DNA of 64,000 bases from Phylloscopus collybita (GCA_027886175.1 JAJNNQ010000011.1:3100001-3164000), one strand, 5' to 3'. Counted from the first letter of the stretch, positions 22,949-33,483 are shown. Numbers and translations are program-made. Notes: generated by a model from the sequence alone, not told the origin.

Positions 22949-23217
22949 GGCTGTTCCAGGAGATGGTTCGGTCCGGCTGTCACTTCATTCAGGGCACCGA
23001 GCGGGTGAGGTTGGTGGAGAGGAACATCTCCAGCCGGGAGCAGCTCCTGCCCTTGGGCAGCGATGTGGGGCTGTACGGGGGGGACACCTCCTCTGGGGAG
23101 AAGTTGCCGGGTCCTGGAGCAGCGAGCCGGGCTGGAGGGAGCACAGCCGGGCTGCGGTGGACAGGCACTGCCGGCACAACTCCGAGGTGTCCGCCCCGTT
23201 CCTGGTGGAGCGCAGAG
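22949..23217 (+). pseudogene. MHC class II beta, exon 2 (beta-1 domain), frameshifted
   Basis: Encodes the peptide-binding beta-1 domain: GLFQEMVRSGCHFIQGTERV, then SDVGLYGGDTSSGEK. After 23,103 the reading continues in another frame (SWSSEPGWREHSRAAVDRHC, then SEVSAPFLVERR). Both disulfide cysteines are present across the two frames. The exon is 269 bp, one short of the usual 270, so a single-base loss near 23,103 explains the shift. The N-glycosylation site is lost (QGTE). The acceptor ACACCCAG lacks a pyrimidine tract because an LTR lies just upstream. A sequencing error is the main alternative for the frameshift. Confidence 0.85.
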
Positions 23218-23804
23218 GTGAGCGTGGGGCAGAGCGCGTCCCCTCGGGCCCTGCCCTGGCAATGACCCTGGAGCCCCTCAAAACCCCACTGGGAATCACC
23301 CCAGAGCCCTCAGCCCTCCCTGGGCCCATCCCCGGGACCTCCCAGTCCATCCCAGTCCATCCCAGTCCCTCCCAGTCCATCCCAGTCCATCCCAGTCTCT
23401 CCCAGTGCCCCCCCGCGTGTCCATCCCGGCCGTGGAGCGGACGCCTCTCAGCCAATCAGAGCGCGAGTTGCTGATGACTCATCAGTTGCCAGGCAGACCC
23501 GCAGCGCCGAGCGCCGGGAGCGGGACTCGGCCTCCCAGCGCCGCGCGCTTCATTCCCAGTTCATCCCAGTCCATTCCCAGTTCATCCCAGTCCATTCCCA
23601 GTCCCTCCCAGTCGCTCCCAGCGCTTCTCAGTCCATTCCCAGTCTCTCCCAAGCCCACACCGCCCCTCCCCTCTCTCTCCCAGTTCCCCCAGCTGATCCC
23701 ACTCTGTCCCCTCTCTCTCCCAGTTCCCCCCAGCTGATCCCAGTCTGTCCCCTCTCTCTCCCAGTGCCCCCAGTTGATCCCAGTCTGTCCCCTCTCTCTC
23801 CCAG
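23218..23804. repeat. MHC class II beta intron 2: CCCAGTCCAT-type minisatellites
   Basis: CCCAGTCCAT-type 10-bp units fill 23,340-23,405 and 23,550-23,650. Units of about 51 bp (TGATCCCA..CTGTCCCCTCTCTCTCCCAG) repeat to the exon 3 acceptor. The last unit supplies the acceptor itself, so the repeat carries several potential 3' splice sites. Confidence 0.8.
23440..23500 (-). promoter_or_regulatory. MHC class II X1-X2-Y promoter-like module, reverse orientation
   Basis: On the minus strand CCTGGCAACTGATG (23,493-23,480) fits the X1 box bound by RFX, followed by AGTCATCAG (X2-like). After exactly 20 nt from X1 comes CTGATTGGCT (23,459-23,450), a Y box bound by NF-Y. This order and 20-nt gap equal those of classical class II promoters. 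No clear S box was found further upstream. It sits inside intron 2 and points away from the exons 3-5 it is next to. Confidence 0.6.
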
Positions 23805-24089
23805 TGCCCCCCAGCGTTTCCATCTCGCTGCTGCCCTCGAGCTCCCAGCCCGGCCCCGGCCGCCTGCTCTGCTCCGGGATGGATTTCTCCCCTGCCCAGA
23901 GCCGGCTGAGGTGGTTCCAGGGCCAGCAGGAGCTCTCGGGGCACGTGGTGGCCACCGCCGTGGTGCCCAACGGGGACTGGAGCCACCAGCTGCTGGTGCT
24001 GCTGGAAACGCCCCCCCGGCCCCGCGGGGTCACCTCCAGCTGCCAGGTGGAGCACGTCAGCCTGGAGCAGCCCCTGAGCCGGCACTGGG
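23805..24089 (+). CDS. MHC class II beta, exon 3 (beta-2 Ig domain)
   Basis: Reads VPPSVSISLLPSSSQPGPGR, LLCSGMDFSPAQSRLRWFQG and GVTSSCQVEHVSLEQPLSRH, with the two Ig-fold cysteines in LLCS and SCQVEH and the conserved WFQGQQELS. The frame is open. It should end at CACTGGG joined to AG of exon 4, but the donor is GC (GGG/GCACGG) rather than GT. The protein would be an antigen-presenting chain of professional antigen-presenting cells if the gene worked. Confidence 0.9.
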
Positions 24090-24655
24090 GCACGGGGGAG
24101 CCGCTGGCCGGGCCGGCAGAGGCACTGGGATGTGCTGGGAGCAACTGGGAGGGAGCTGGGGAGAGCCCGGTTGGAAGTGGGAGAGGGGCTGGGGGCTGTG
24201 GAAGGGCGGAGCAGGAGTTTGGAGGGGGCTGGGGAGGGTGGGATGGGGTTCCGGGGGTGCTGGGGGGTGCTGGGAGGGAGTTTGGGGGTGCTGGGTGTGA
24301 CTGGGAGGGATGGGAGTGAGCCTGGAGGGGCTGGGAGGAGCTGGGGGATGGGAAAGCGGGGCTGGGATGAGGTTGGTTGTGCTGGGAAGAGACTGGGAGG
24401 GGTCTGGGTGAGTCCTGGAGGGGCTGGGAAGGGACCGGGAGAGGCTTTGGGGGTCCTGGGGGGCAACTGGGAGGGGGCTGTGGGATCCTGAGAGGGACAG
24501 GAGGGGCTTTGGGGGGTCCTGGGGACGCTGGGAAGGGATTGGGAGGAGGTTTTAGGGCGTCCTGGGTGGGCTGGGGGAGACTGGGAGGGAGCTTGGAGGG
24601 GCCTGGGGTGTCTGTGCGAGGTTTTGGGGGGTCCTGACCCCTGCGGACCCCCCAG
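24090..24655. repeat. MHC class II beta intron 3: CTGGGAGGG-rich repeat
   Basis: G-rich strand repeat of CTGGGAGGG and GCTGGGA variants over about 500 bp. Possible G-quadruplex former. No exon. Confidence 0.8.
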
Positions 24656-24762
24656 AGATGCCGCCGGACGCCGCCCGCAGCAAGATGCTGACGGGGATCG
24701 GGGGCTTCGTGTTGGGCTTCGTCTTCCCGGCGCTGGGGCTCGGCTTCTGCCTGCGCAGGAAG
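24656..24762 (+). CDS. MHC class II beta, exon 4 (connecting peptide, TM, cytoplasmic start)
   Basis: Reads MPPDAARSKMLTGIGGFVLG, then FVFPALGLGFCLRRK. This is a connecting peptide, one hydrophobic helix with the Gly-rich face typical of class II pairing, and a basic stop-transfer. Donor AAG/GTGAGG is good. Confidence 0.9.
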
Positions 24763-24863
24763 GTGAGGGGGGGTCCCGGGGGTGGTGTCCCCCCTCCCCC
24801 GGAGCGTGTGTGCTCCCCCCGGGGCCCCCCAGCCCGGGGTCACCCCCTTTTCTCTGCCCACAG

Positions 24864-24872
24864 AGCTCCTGA
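24864..24872 (+). CDS. MHC class II beta, exon 5 (last codons)
   Basis: After CTCTGCCCACAG the exon reads Ser-Ser-stop (AGC TCC TGA), giving the tail LRRKSS. No AATAAA is visible in the following 700 bp until the LTR at 25.6 kb. Confidence 0.75.
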   Translation, partial: SS

Positions 24873-25560
24873 GCCAGCAGCAGCCGCAGCCCCTCCCCGT
24901 GGCCTCGGGCCCGGCCGGGACCCCCCGCTCTGTCCCCGCGCTGATTTTGGGGGGGTCGTGTGTCCCCCCAGCCCCGCTGGCACTCTGGCCCTGCCCGGCT
25001 GCTCCCAGTCTTCCCAGGAAAGCTTCCCAGTTCAGCCCAGTCCCGTTCATGGGGGGCACTGGGGAGGGACTTGGGGGGACCCTGCGGGGTGACCGTGCCT
25101 GGGGGGGCGGGGGCAGAACGGGCCCTGGGATGGATCGGGAATGGGGACCCCCGTGTGTCCCCCCCGTGTCACCCCGCTCTGGGGACTCCTTGGGGGGCAC
25201 CTGAACCCCAACACGGCCCCCAGTGAACCCCAAAATGGCACCAGGACCCCTCTGAGCTGCCAGGGGAATTTGAGGAGGGGGCTCATGGGGGGTGCCCAGG
25301 CCGGGCCCAGAGCCCAGCGCTGCCCCAGCCCGACCTGCCCTGGCTCCATCCCGGGGATTGGAAAGGAGGAGGAGTGGGACCCCTCCCAAGGCAATTTGGG
25401 GCTCCCAGCCCCCTCTCATCCCCCACTTTTCCACCCCTTCCCCACAACCCCCAACCAGCCACTGCCACCTCCCCTTGGCTTGGGTTGGAAAGACAGGGAT
25501 CTGCCAGGGAAAGCTGCAGTTTCCCTTGGAATGGGGAATGCAAACCCCTCACCCCCTCTG
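24873..25560. other. MHC 3' flank
   Basis: GC-rich, with runs of G and C. No gene recognised; long frames on both strands reflect base composition. Confidence 0.5.
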
Positions 25561-25564
25561 AGTG

Positions 25565-25770
25565 ATCATTTTGCAATTCAGGGCTTTCAGGCAAAGATTT
25601 GGGAATGGGAAGAACAGTTCTGGACTAGGAATATTCACAATACAAATGTAGTAGAAAACCAAACCAACCAACCAAGCAAATAAACAAACAAAAATCCCAG
25701 AAACCCTGACAGAGTCAGAGATACAACCTGACACCCTGTTGGTCAGGCTGTTGGGAGCTGTCCAAAAGTA
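25565..25770 (-). repeat. ERVL-type LTR 3' fragment, minus orientation
   Basis: The reverse complement aligns with 36,530-36,700 of the ERVL LTR (GAAAGCCCTGAATT, then CCAGAACTGTTCTTCCCATTC) and with 26,440-26,650. AAATAAAC near 25,680 is plus-strand and not the LTR's own signal. Confidence 0.65.
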
Positions 25771-26429
25771 AGTGAGAGCTGAACCCCTCAGCCCCTCCAA
25801 ACGATTCCAATTTTGCAGCCCAGGGCTCTGGAGCCGTGCCTTGCTGTCTCTGCCCTCGCCTGCCCCGGGCAGCCCTGGCAGCGGCTGCAGGCGAGCGGTG
25901 CAGCTCAGCAGGCTGAGCAACTGAGCCCAGCTGGGGGGTTCCTTACAGCCCAGCTCCAGGGCTGGCAGCTGGGATGGAGCTGAGGAGAATCAAGGAGGAC
26001 TCTGCTGAGGAGTGGCCACTGAAGGTTCTTGAGGGCTCAGGGGAGCAGCCTCAGCCCAGGGAGTCTGCCTCAGCAGAGCACAGAGTGCCCTGTGCCAGCT
26101 GCTTTGAACAGGGGCAGGAGCGCAGGGAAGGATCAGGGAAGGAGCAACCAGGGAGGGCCAGGGAGTGGCCCTGGGGATGAGAGACTCCTCCAGGAGCCAA
26201 TCCCTGGGGGAAGGAGGGACCTCCTCGCATCCTGGCCTACCACACCACGCCTCCCCTGGAACTTTCTAGAGCCAGGGAGAGGCCTCGGTGAGATGGACAG
26301 GTCCTTGGGGGTGGGGAGCAGGAGACTGACATCAAACTGGGACTGGGGAAACAACTGTGGGGTGAAACCAATGGGGGTTCAACAGGGGTACATGGAACCC
26401 ACCAAATGAACAGTCTGAACACAGATTTA
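25771..26429. other. Sequence between two LTR fragments, unassigned
   Basis: A plus-strand frame at 25,974-26,180 is Glu/Arg-rich (MELRRIKEDSAEEWPLKVLE) but has no recognisable domain, splice partner or promoter. It may be internal retroviral sequence, since LTR fragments of one family flank it. Confidence 0.25.
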
Positions 26430-27080
26430 ACAGAGAAAATCCAACACAGCACTACAGGGCTTTCAGGCAGAGATTTGGGAATAGGAATAACAACTCTGGC
26501 CTGGGAATATTCACAATACAAATGTAGGAGTGCAAAATAAACCCAAGCAAACAAACAAAAATCCCAGAAACCCTGACAGAGTCAGAGATACAACCTGACA
26601 CCCTGTTGGTCAGGCTGTTGGGAGCAGTCCACAGTCAGCCCTCCTGGAGTGGCAGATGTGGTGCTGTTGGGGCAGAGATGATCCTGAGAGAAAAGGGCCC
26701 AGTGATGGTGAGAAGGGTCTGATCTTCCTCCGGGAATCCAGTGGAACCAGATCCCTGGTGTTCCTACGGCTCAGTTTTTATCCAGGTAGGAATGGTTGGC
26801 TCCTCCCACACTGGGTGGAGCATCTCCCAGTGGGATGATGGAATGTGTCCTGTCACTGCTGAGCCTGCATGGCCCATCAGCAGAAGATATCCCCTGGAGG
26901 GTGGACAGGTGGTGAAAGAGATAAGAAACACTGCCCCACCTGGTTTGAACAGCTGGCCCGTTATCAGAAAGCATCAGCCCCCCTCCCCCCTGGAGTTACA
27001 AGAGATAAAGAAAAACATCTCCCCAGCTGCTTTCAACAAATGAAATAGAATCCACATTTTTGGTGCCCTAATCCAAGAGA
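26430..27080 (-). repeat. ERVL-type LTR, nearly complete, minus orientation
   Basis: On the minus strand it starts TCTCTTGGATTAGGGCACC at 27,080 and matches the plus-strand fragment at 18,391-18,700. It then ends in the part shared with 25,565-25,770 and with the 36.1-36.8 kb LTR. Length is about 650 bp, like the 666-bp LTR at 36,124. Confidence 0.7.
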
Positions 27081-28744
27081 GGTATTAAGTTTGGGTTTTT
27101 AGTGTTTAGGTTATTTGAGAAGATAATTTTTGTTAGGTTATTTGAGAAGATAATTTTTTTTCAAGCGTTGGATTTTTTGTTTTATTTTTTTTTTTTTTAC
27201 TGGGTTTGCTGTATATAGAGATTGTTTGTACACAGATATTTTTGTTCCTCACTTCCCCGGACCCGTTCCCAGAGTCTGCAAGGGTTTGGGTTTTTTTTAT
27301 TGTTTTTTGCTTGATAATTGGATTTTGTGATAGGGATTTTAAATGCTTTGCTTCAGTGTCATATAGAGCTGTAGCTTTGTTTGCAGCATTTTAAAGACAG
27401 ATTAATTAATTAATTATAGATTGATTAGGTTGTTGAGTGGAATTTTTTTTTAGGTTTTGAAGGTTTTTTTAGGGGAAAGGATTTAATAGTAGCTTTTGGT
27501 GTTTTGCTGGTTGGTTGGGTTTGTGATCTGCTGTTGGTTGGTTGGGTTTGTGATTGGGTGTTGGGAGGTATTGGGGGTTTTGTTTGGATTATTGTTTCCT
27601 GGTTGATGAGTTTTGTGTGTGCGCTTTTTTGCTGGGGCGACTGTTGGTGTTTTAGGCTCCCTGTCTGGTTTAACTGCTGTTTTTGGTTTATTATTGGGTT
27701 TAACTGCTGATTTAAGTTTTTATTTGGTATAGTTGTTGATTTAGGTTTATTGTTCGGTTTAGCTGCTGTTTGAGTAGTTGGGGTGTTGGCTGCAGTTTGA
27801 GTGACTGGGGTCATTGCTGATTTATCTCCCTGCCCCCTGTTTTTATTTGCTGTTTTACATTATTTAGCAGTGTGTGATAAGCATATGTAGGGGCTTAATT
27901 TATGGTTATGAATTTTTTTTTTAGAATTATTATGGTGGAGTTTTTTTAGATTTTTTTTTTTATTTTATTTGGGTTTTGAATTTGTATACATGAAAATTTT
28001 TAAGTTGGGGATCAGAAAATTTTCTTAAGGTTCAGGGTTTTTTTTTTTTCTTCATTTTTTTTTTACCTATTCAGGATTTTTACACTTGGGTTTATTTTTG
28101 GGTTTACTTTTAGGTTAGCAGTTTTATTGGCCTTTCTGGAAAACACAGACTTTATTTTAGACAAGCTGTAAACTGAATACAGGAAGATTATTAGGTTAAA
28201 TATTAGGAGTGGTTCTTTTATTATTTAGGGGATACTGACCATTTTTTAAAAGTGATGTAACTGATTTAAGAGAAGAAGGAAAGAAAAGACTAGAAAGCTT
28301 TATGTTTTACTTTTTTTTTTTTTTTAAACCAACCAGGTGTAATTATTAGTAAGTTTTAAAATTTGTTACTGGAACTAGGATGCAGGGTAGGACGAAGAAG
28401 TTATAAACTAAATATCTTTGGCACAAACTGCAGTACTTGTAGAAGCCTTTTATAAATTATAATTACTGAGCTTAGGAGAAGAGCTATTTTAATTTGTGTA
28501 TTTTTAGTGTAAAAGTTATGTGTTAGGGGCACCATTGAAGCTCTTTTTAGATAAGAAAACAAATTTAGGGACTTGAAAGGTTTTGAAATTTTAAAAAAGC
28601 TTAGGGAACAGAAACACAGAAAAGATTTTATTTTAAGAGGCATTAGAAATTTAAAGAGCAACATGGCTACTGACTATTTTATTTTTATGTAAAATATAGC
28701 TAAAATATCATTAATATATTTTTGGAGCCCCATGTTGGGCACCA
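27081..28744 (-). mobile_element. ERVK-like (class II) internal region fragment
   Basis: The plus strand is strikingly T-rich, so the minus strand is A-rich, a bias typical of some retroviral coding strands. The minus strand starts with a primer site at 28,744-28,727. A minus-strand frame (27,814-27,425; 129 codons) is rich in Thr, Gln, Pro, Lys and Asn (TTQTAAKPNNKPKSTTIPNK) and may be a gag linker remnant or low-complexity chance. No protease or pol motif is visible. It is cut at 27,080 by the ERVL-type LTR. Confidence 0.5.
28727..28744 (-). promoter_or_regulatory. Retroviral primer binding site, lysine tRNA type
   Basis: The minus strand reads TGGTGCCCAACATGGGGC, 18 nt that resemble the 3' end complement of the lysine tRNA used by betaretrovirus-like elements. 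It directly follows the LTR end. Confidence 0.65.
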
Positions 28745-29170
28745 ATAACAATATATGTCTTGGTTTAGGGCAAATTTGGGAGGAAACTTCCAAAGGGGGT
28801 TCCTCTGGAAAGCAATCTTAAACGGCTCCTTCTCTCAGCCAGTCCAAAAAAAGAAAGAACTTCTTCAGAGAAAAGTAGAAAAAACGATTTATTGAACAAA
28901 CAAGATGCCCACAAGCCCAAAAACTAAATAATATAAAATAATAAAACTTTTCGCTGCTCTGAAAAAAAATAACAAACTAAAAAAATCTTTGCTGCAAATA
29001 TAGCTCAGCTCACTCAGTCTCTCACCAGTCCCACTCCCTCTAAAACTCCAGGCCCCAGCAGGCTGCAAGTGCAAGCCCTCACTGCTCTTCTAAATTTTTC
29101 CATCTAGAACAAATTGAAACCATCTAAAAAAAAAATCCAAAAAAATTTTAATTCAGCTAGATAAAACTAA
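28745..29170 (-). repeat. 5' LTR of the ERVK-like fragment
   Basis: On the minus strand it ends CTAAACCAAGACATATATTG before the primer site and has AATAAAT near 28,890. Its last 150 bp are shared with the LTR at 22.8 kb. The start is uncertain because the sequence passes into the zinc-finger 3' flank at about 29,172. Confidence 0.55.
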
Positions 29171-29171
29171 C

Positions 29172-29437
29172 TAAACCCACAAATCTGCTCTCCCCAAGGA
29201 ATTCCCAGTGTCAGTCTCTGTCCCGATGGATGTTCCTGCCCCTGTGTTTATCCAGGTGCCCACGGGGAGCCAGGAAGATGTGGAGCCCCCCAGCCAGGTG
29301 TCTTCCCAACAGGGATCACCAGAGCTCTGCCCAACGGGGGTCACTGGGGATCATCCAACGCCGATCCTCCCACGGGGCATGGAGCTGGAGCAGCGCACGA
29401 AGCTCTTCCCGCTCTCAGGGCACTCCCAGGGCTTCCC
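29172..29437 (-). other. 3' UTR of ZNF unit 3
   Basis: Same as 1-283 with few differences, including the fossil finger just after the stop. The ERVK-like LTR cuts it off, so the poly(A) signal seen in unit 2 is missing. Transcripts may end in the LTR or further on. Confidence 0.6.
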
Positions 29438-30288
29438 TTAGTGGTGCCTCTGTTGGTGCCTGGTCAAGATAGAGCTCCTGGAGAAGCTCTTCCCACACTC
29501 AGGACACTCGTAGGGCCTCTCCCCGGTGTGGATGCGCCGGTGGACAGTGAGGGTGGAGTTCTGCTTGAAGCCCTTCCTGCAGTCGGGGCAGCGGAAGGGC
29601 CTCTCCTCCGTGTGAATCCGCTGATGGACGAGGAGATGGGAGCTCCTCTGAAACCTCTTCCCACACTCGGGACACTCGTAGGGCCTCTCCCCGGTGTGGA
29701 TGCGCTGGTGGTTTCTCAGGTTGGAGCACTTTCCAAAGCCCTTCCCACATTCCAAGCAGGTGTAGAGCCCTTCCCCAGTGTGGATCACCTGGTGCTGGAT
29801 CAGGGCCGAGCTTTCTCTGAAGCTCTTCCCACATTCCCCACACTTGTAGGGCTTTTCCCCAGTGTGGATCATCTGGTGTCGCCTAAGATTGCCCTTCTGC
29901 CTGAAGCTCATCCCACACTCCCCACACTCATAGGGCCGTTCCCCAGTGTGGATCACCTGGTGCCGGATCAGGGCTGAGCTCTCTCTGAAGCTCTTCCCAC
30001 ACTCCCCACACTCATAGGGCCGTTCCCCAGTGTGGATCACCTGGTGCTGGATCAGATGGGATCTCCGGCTGAAGCCCTTCCCACATTCCAAGCACTTGTG
30101 GGGCTTCTCCCCTCCATCAGGCTTCTCCTCCAGCTCTGAGCTCCGGCTGGATCTCCGGCCGCCCTCCTGGCACAGGGGGGGTCTTTCCTCCTCGCAGCTC
30201 CCTGGGCTGGGTTTGCAGCCCCTCCTCCTGCGGGATCTCCGGGGCTTTTCCTCCTCCTCCATCCAGACACTCCTTGGGAATGACAAAT
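29438..30288 (-). CDS. C2H2 zinc-finger protein, terminal exon, unit 3 (8 fingers)
   Basis: First ATG at 30,262 gives 274 residues ([15 protein letters not shown] leader). Eight complete fingers run from [21 protein letters not shown] to [21 protein letters not shown]. The finger order matches unit 2, with different residues at DNA-contact positions. The acceptor differs from the other units: CAG/G has become CAAG, moving the AG one base. This is harmless if exon 1 is non-coding, as inferred. Exon 1 should be the CpG exon whose inner edge is 33,050. Confidence 0.86.
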
Positions 30289-30420
30289 CTTGGTTTGGGG
30301 AAAAAACAAGAGGAGAGAGCCTTAGGCTGGGGGTTCCTCCTTGCCCAAGTTCCTCTCAGGAAATCATTGGGCACCTTGTGTCTGTAAGAACCTCCAAAAA
30401 TCTAAGATTCATCCCAGAAG

Positions 30421-32880
30421 TCCACCCCTGCAGGGACATGGACTGGAAGGGGTGGCAGAGCTCCCATCACACCAGAGACCCACAGCACTGCAGCCCTGGA
30501 GAACATTCAGGGTGGCTCTGCATCGACAGGAGGCCTTTCCTCACAGACACAGGGGCCTCTCCATCCACTCTCAATCTCACACCTAAGGGGGGAAAAGGCC
30601 AAAAATGTCTTTGATTATTCAGGGGGTAAGTGGGAAAGATGAGCAGCTGTGTTTTATTCAACCACTATTACCAGAGGTGGGGATGGGTTGGAAATGCAGG
30701 AATTTTCATTTGCTCCTAAATGTGATTGTCATTCATTAGGAAGGGTTTTGATGGCTAAATTGGGAATGCAAATTAATATTTTCAAAGGTGATACACAGGC
30801 TAGTTCTCCTGTACCTTGGTGACAAATGTCTGGCAAGGCCTGGGCTGAAGTGAACCCAGAAGTGTGGGCAACCCCAGGGAAATTGGGAAAATCAGATCCC
30901 CAGCCTCTCCAAATTCCTCTGAAGCAACCAGGACAAGTGGGGTCTAAAAGCAATCCCCTATTCCCAGGGAGGGAAGGAAGGGCTCACAGCCTGGTATTGA
31001 GCCCCTGGGAAAGGCAGGGCTTTTGGAGCCAGGGGTCTCTCCCTGTAATGCTCCTGTGCTGCCAGGCAGGAAATCAGATGGAATGCACAGAATGGTGCAG
31101 GACCTAAGAACAATAAACGAGATTCTGACACCCAGGCACCCCACAGTCTCAGATCCTGACACCATCTGGAACCAGGTTCCCTCCTCACACTGCTCCCATT
31201 CAGCCCTTGATGGAAAAGATGCTTTCTGGGGATGCCCACTCACACAGGATGGTGAACAGGGTTTGGCCTTGGAGTGGGAACAAGAGGGAGAAGGGAAAAT
31301 GGGAAAGACATGGACGGTGCTGCTGCAGGGATGCAGGGAAGCACCAGCCTGATTGGGGCAAGCCTTGCAGAAAACATCAAAAGAATTCACCTCACCCCTA
31401 GGGACTGGGTTAATGCAGGGTGTGGATGACTCCAACTCCAGTCAGGAGGACAAGAAAAAATGGTAGAAGAAGCCTCTGTGAAATGGCTCAATTCTCAGGC
31501 TAAAAATATCTTGGAGTACTTGAAAAAAAAAAAAACAAGGCACAATGCTGCAGAAAATGTTAGATATTCGGGAAATATTTTGACCAAAGGTTTGTGGTGT
31601 ATTGACCCAGAGAGGGTCCAAAGGATCTCAGAAGTAACCTTACAGAGGAAGAAATAGGAGTAAAACTCACAAGTCATGGAATGATTTTCTCTGCACCCCG
31701 GGCTATGTGTGGGTGAAATGATTTCTGTTGCACATCCTGGCCAGAATCAAGTGATGCCATGACTCTCTTACACTAAAGATATTGTCGGAGAGTTTTGGGT
31801 TTTCCTGCAGTTTCAGTGACAAGATTACCATTAGAATATTTTTTTGCAATAATCCTCCTTTTATATTGTCAGTAGGTTTGGCCCAGGGGTGTAAGAATCA
31901 ATTTGTAGTCTTGGGAGAAGAAGTAGAAAAGCCTTGATTGCTTTGGAATGTTTTTTGTGTGTTTGTGTGTGGCTCTCAGTGATCAGAAAATTTTGGTATA
32001 TGTGTTTTTCAAAGTTCACTTTCAGATTACATTTGGAAAACCAGGAGGTGGTTTTCACCTTTCAAGGTGACCTATAAGGAATAAAAAGTTAAGACTACGT
32101 TAAGAAAAAAAAGAAAAAAGAAGAAAGAAAAAGGAGAAAAAGCAGATTGCCCGAGGGCCACCTGTGAATCATTCAGTGGCTGCCCAGAAAGAGAGATTTC
32201 TCCAGGCAGCCAGGAGAGAAGCTTTAGAAATGCAAATTAACCCTGCTGGGGAAAAGTGTGGACAATGCACCAGGGGCTCCTTGCCTGGGGCAGGAATTGG
32301 GCTGATTCCCTCTGTCCCTCAGCCCAAGCTCTGCCTGCTCACAAAGACAGAATTTGCACAGCTAAAGGCAGAGCCCAGAGTGAGGATCTCTGACTCTGCC
32401 ACAGAAATGGGTTCAGCTGCAAAGGGAAACATCAAACGGAGAATGTTATGAAAACTTCACGTAAAAAAGCGTCTGTGTGGGGGAATCATCCTTCTCCCCA
32501 CTCTAACATGTGCTGGCATTGTCTGTGTTGTACTGGGGCTATCAGACCTCTGGGTGTTTTTAGCTACCGCAAGTTCACCCAAATCAGCTGGAAATCAAAA
32601 TTTCCCATTTAATCAGAGAAAAGCGGTCAATTGACGCAGCCCACGCAGGAGGGAGCGCCTCAGAAATGGGGAAAAGATGAAACGGCCACCAGAACAAATC
32701 CTACAACACCACGGAGCAGCTCCTGGGACCCCAAGGAATTCAGATCAGGAGCCAGAGAAGGCGTTTATAATTTGAATTGCATCATTAGATTACAAGCTGT
32801 CCTCGAAATAAGAACCACTCAATCCACTCAAAGGAGGACCGCGACATTTCCCATCGATGCTGCGATCAGATTATCTCTTA
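30421..32880 (+). mobile_element. Class I provirus C, internal remnant, antisense in ZNF unit 3 intron
   Basis: Starts abruptly at CCACCCCTGCAGGGACATGG (matching 2425 of provirus A) after zinc-finger intron sequence. It runs through protease (TDTGAS near 30,550), RT fingers (31,023-31,352, same frame as 3019-3348) and RT thumb to 31,650. It then jumps to the segment matching 4600-5900. The envelope TM relic (32,631-32,870) continues further than in copy A (IIRLQAVLEIRT). Neither LTR remains; both ends are deletion junctions. Confidence 0.75.
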
Positions 32881-33480
32881 GCCCAGGCAGCCGCGGGAAG
32901 GAGACCGCGGGCAGCCGCTCCCGCAGCGCCCTCAGGGCACGGGGAACACGGCGCGGACACGGCACAACCCAGCCACAGCCAGAGCCCCCTGCCGCCCCCT
33001 CCGCCCGCAGCCAGCCCCGAGCCCCGGCACAACCCAGCGCGGCTCCCACCTGCGCCGGGGCCGCCTCCGAGCTCCGCCGCCGCCGCCTTCTCCACACCGA
33101 GGATCCGAAAATGGCGCCCCTGAAGAGCCAGGGCTGTCCTTCTGCCTGCTCTGCCCAATCAGCGCGCAGTGAGAGCCAGCAGTGACGGCACCATCAGCCA
33201 ATGGCAGCGAGCAAGGGGCGGGCTCTGCACACGGCCCAGCCCCGCCCCGCGCTCTCAGGCCCCGCCCCCGGGCTGTCTGAGGGCAAAGCCGCAGATGAGG
33301 AACAGCCCTGGGACGGGCCCGGGCCCGAGGCGGGATGGAGCTGAAAACACAAACAAAGTTCTCCGCACCTCCCGCACCGCCTTGCCCAGCCCTGCCTGCT
33401 GGGTGCCTCCGACTCAGCGGGAAGCCCTCGAGCCCCACTTCTCCTACCCCCTACCTAGGAGCATCAGTTCGTCACTTTGA
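32881..33480. promoter_or_regulatory. CpG-island promoter of ZNF unit 3, with non-coding exon 1
   Basis: Same island as 6466-7140. On the minus strand a donor CGCAG/GTGGGAGCC sets the inner exon edge at 33,050. CCAAT motifs near 33,158 and 33,200 and GC boxes near 33,217 and 33,262 are present. It ends exactly where ERVL pol begins (TCACTTTGATGA), so plus-directed transcription would enter that frame. Confidence 0.65.
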
Positions 33481-33483
33481 TGA

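Noticed and set aside
23482..25434. 650-codon minus-strand frame
   Set aside because: Antisense to MHC exons and their GC-rich minisatellite introns; low complexity, caused by the absence of A/T-rich stops.
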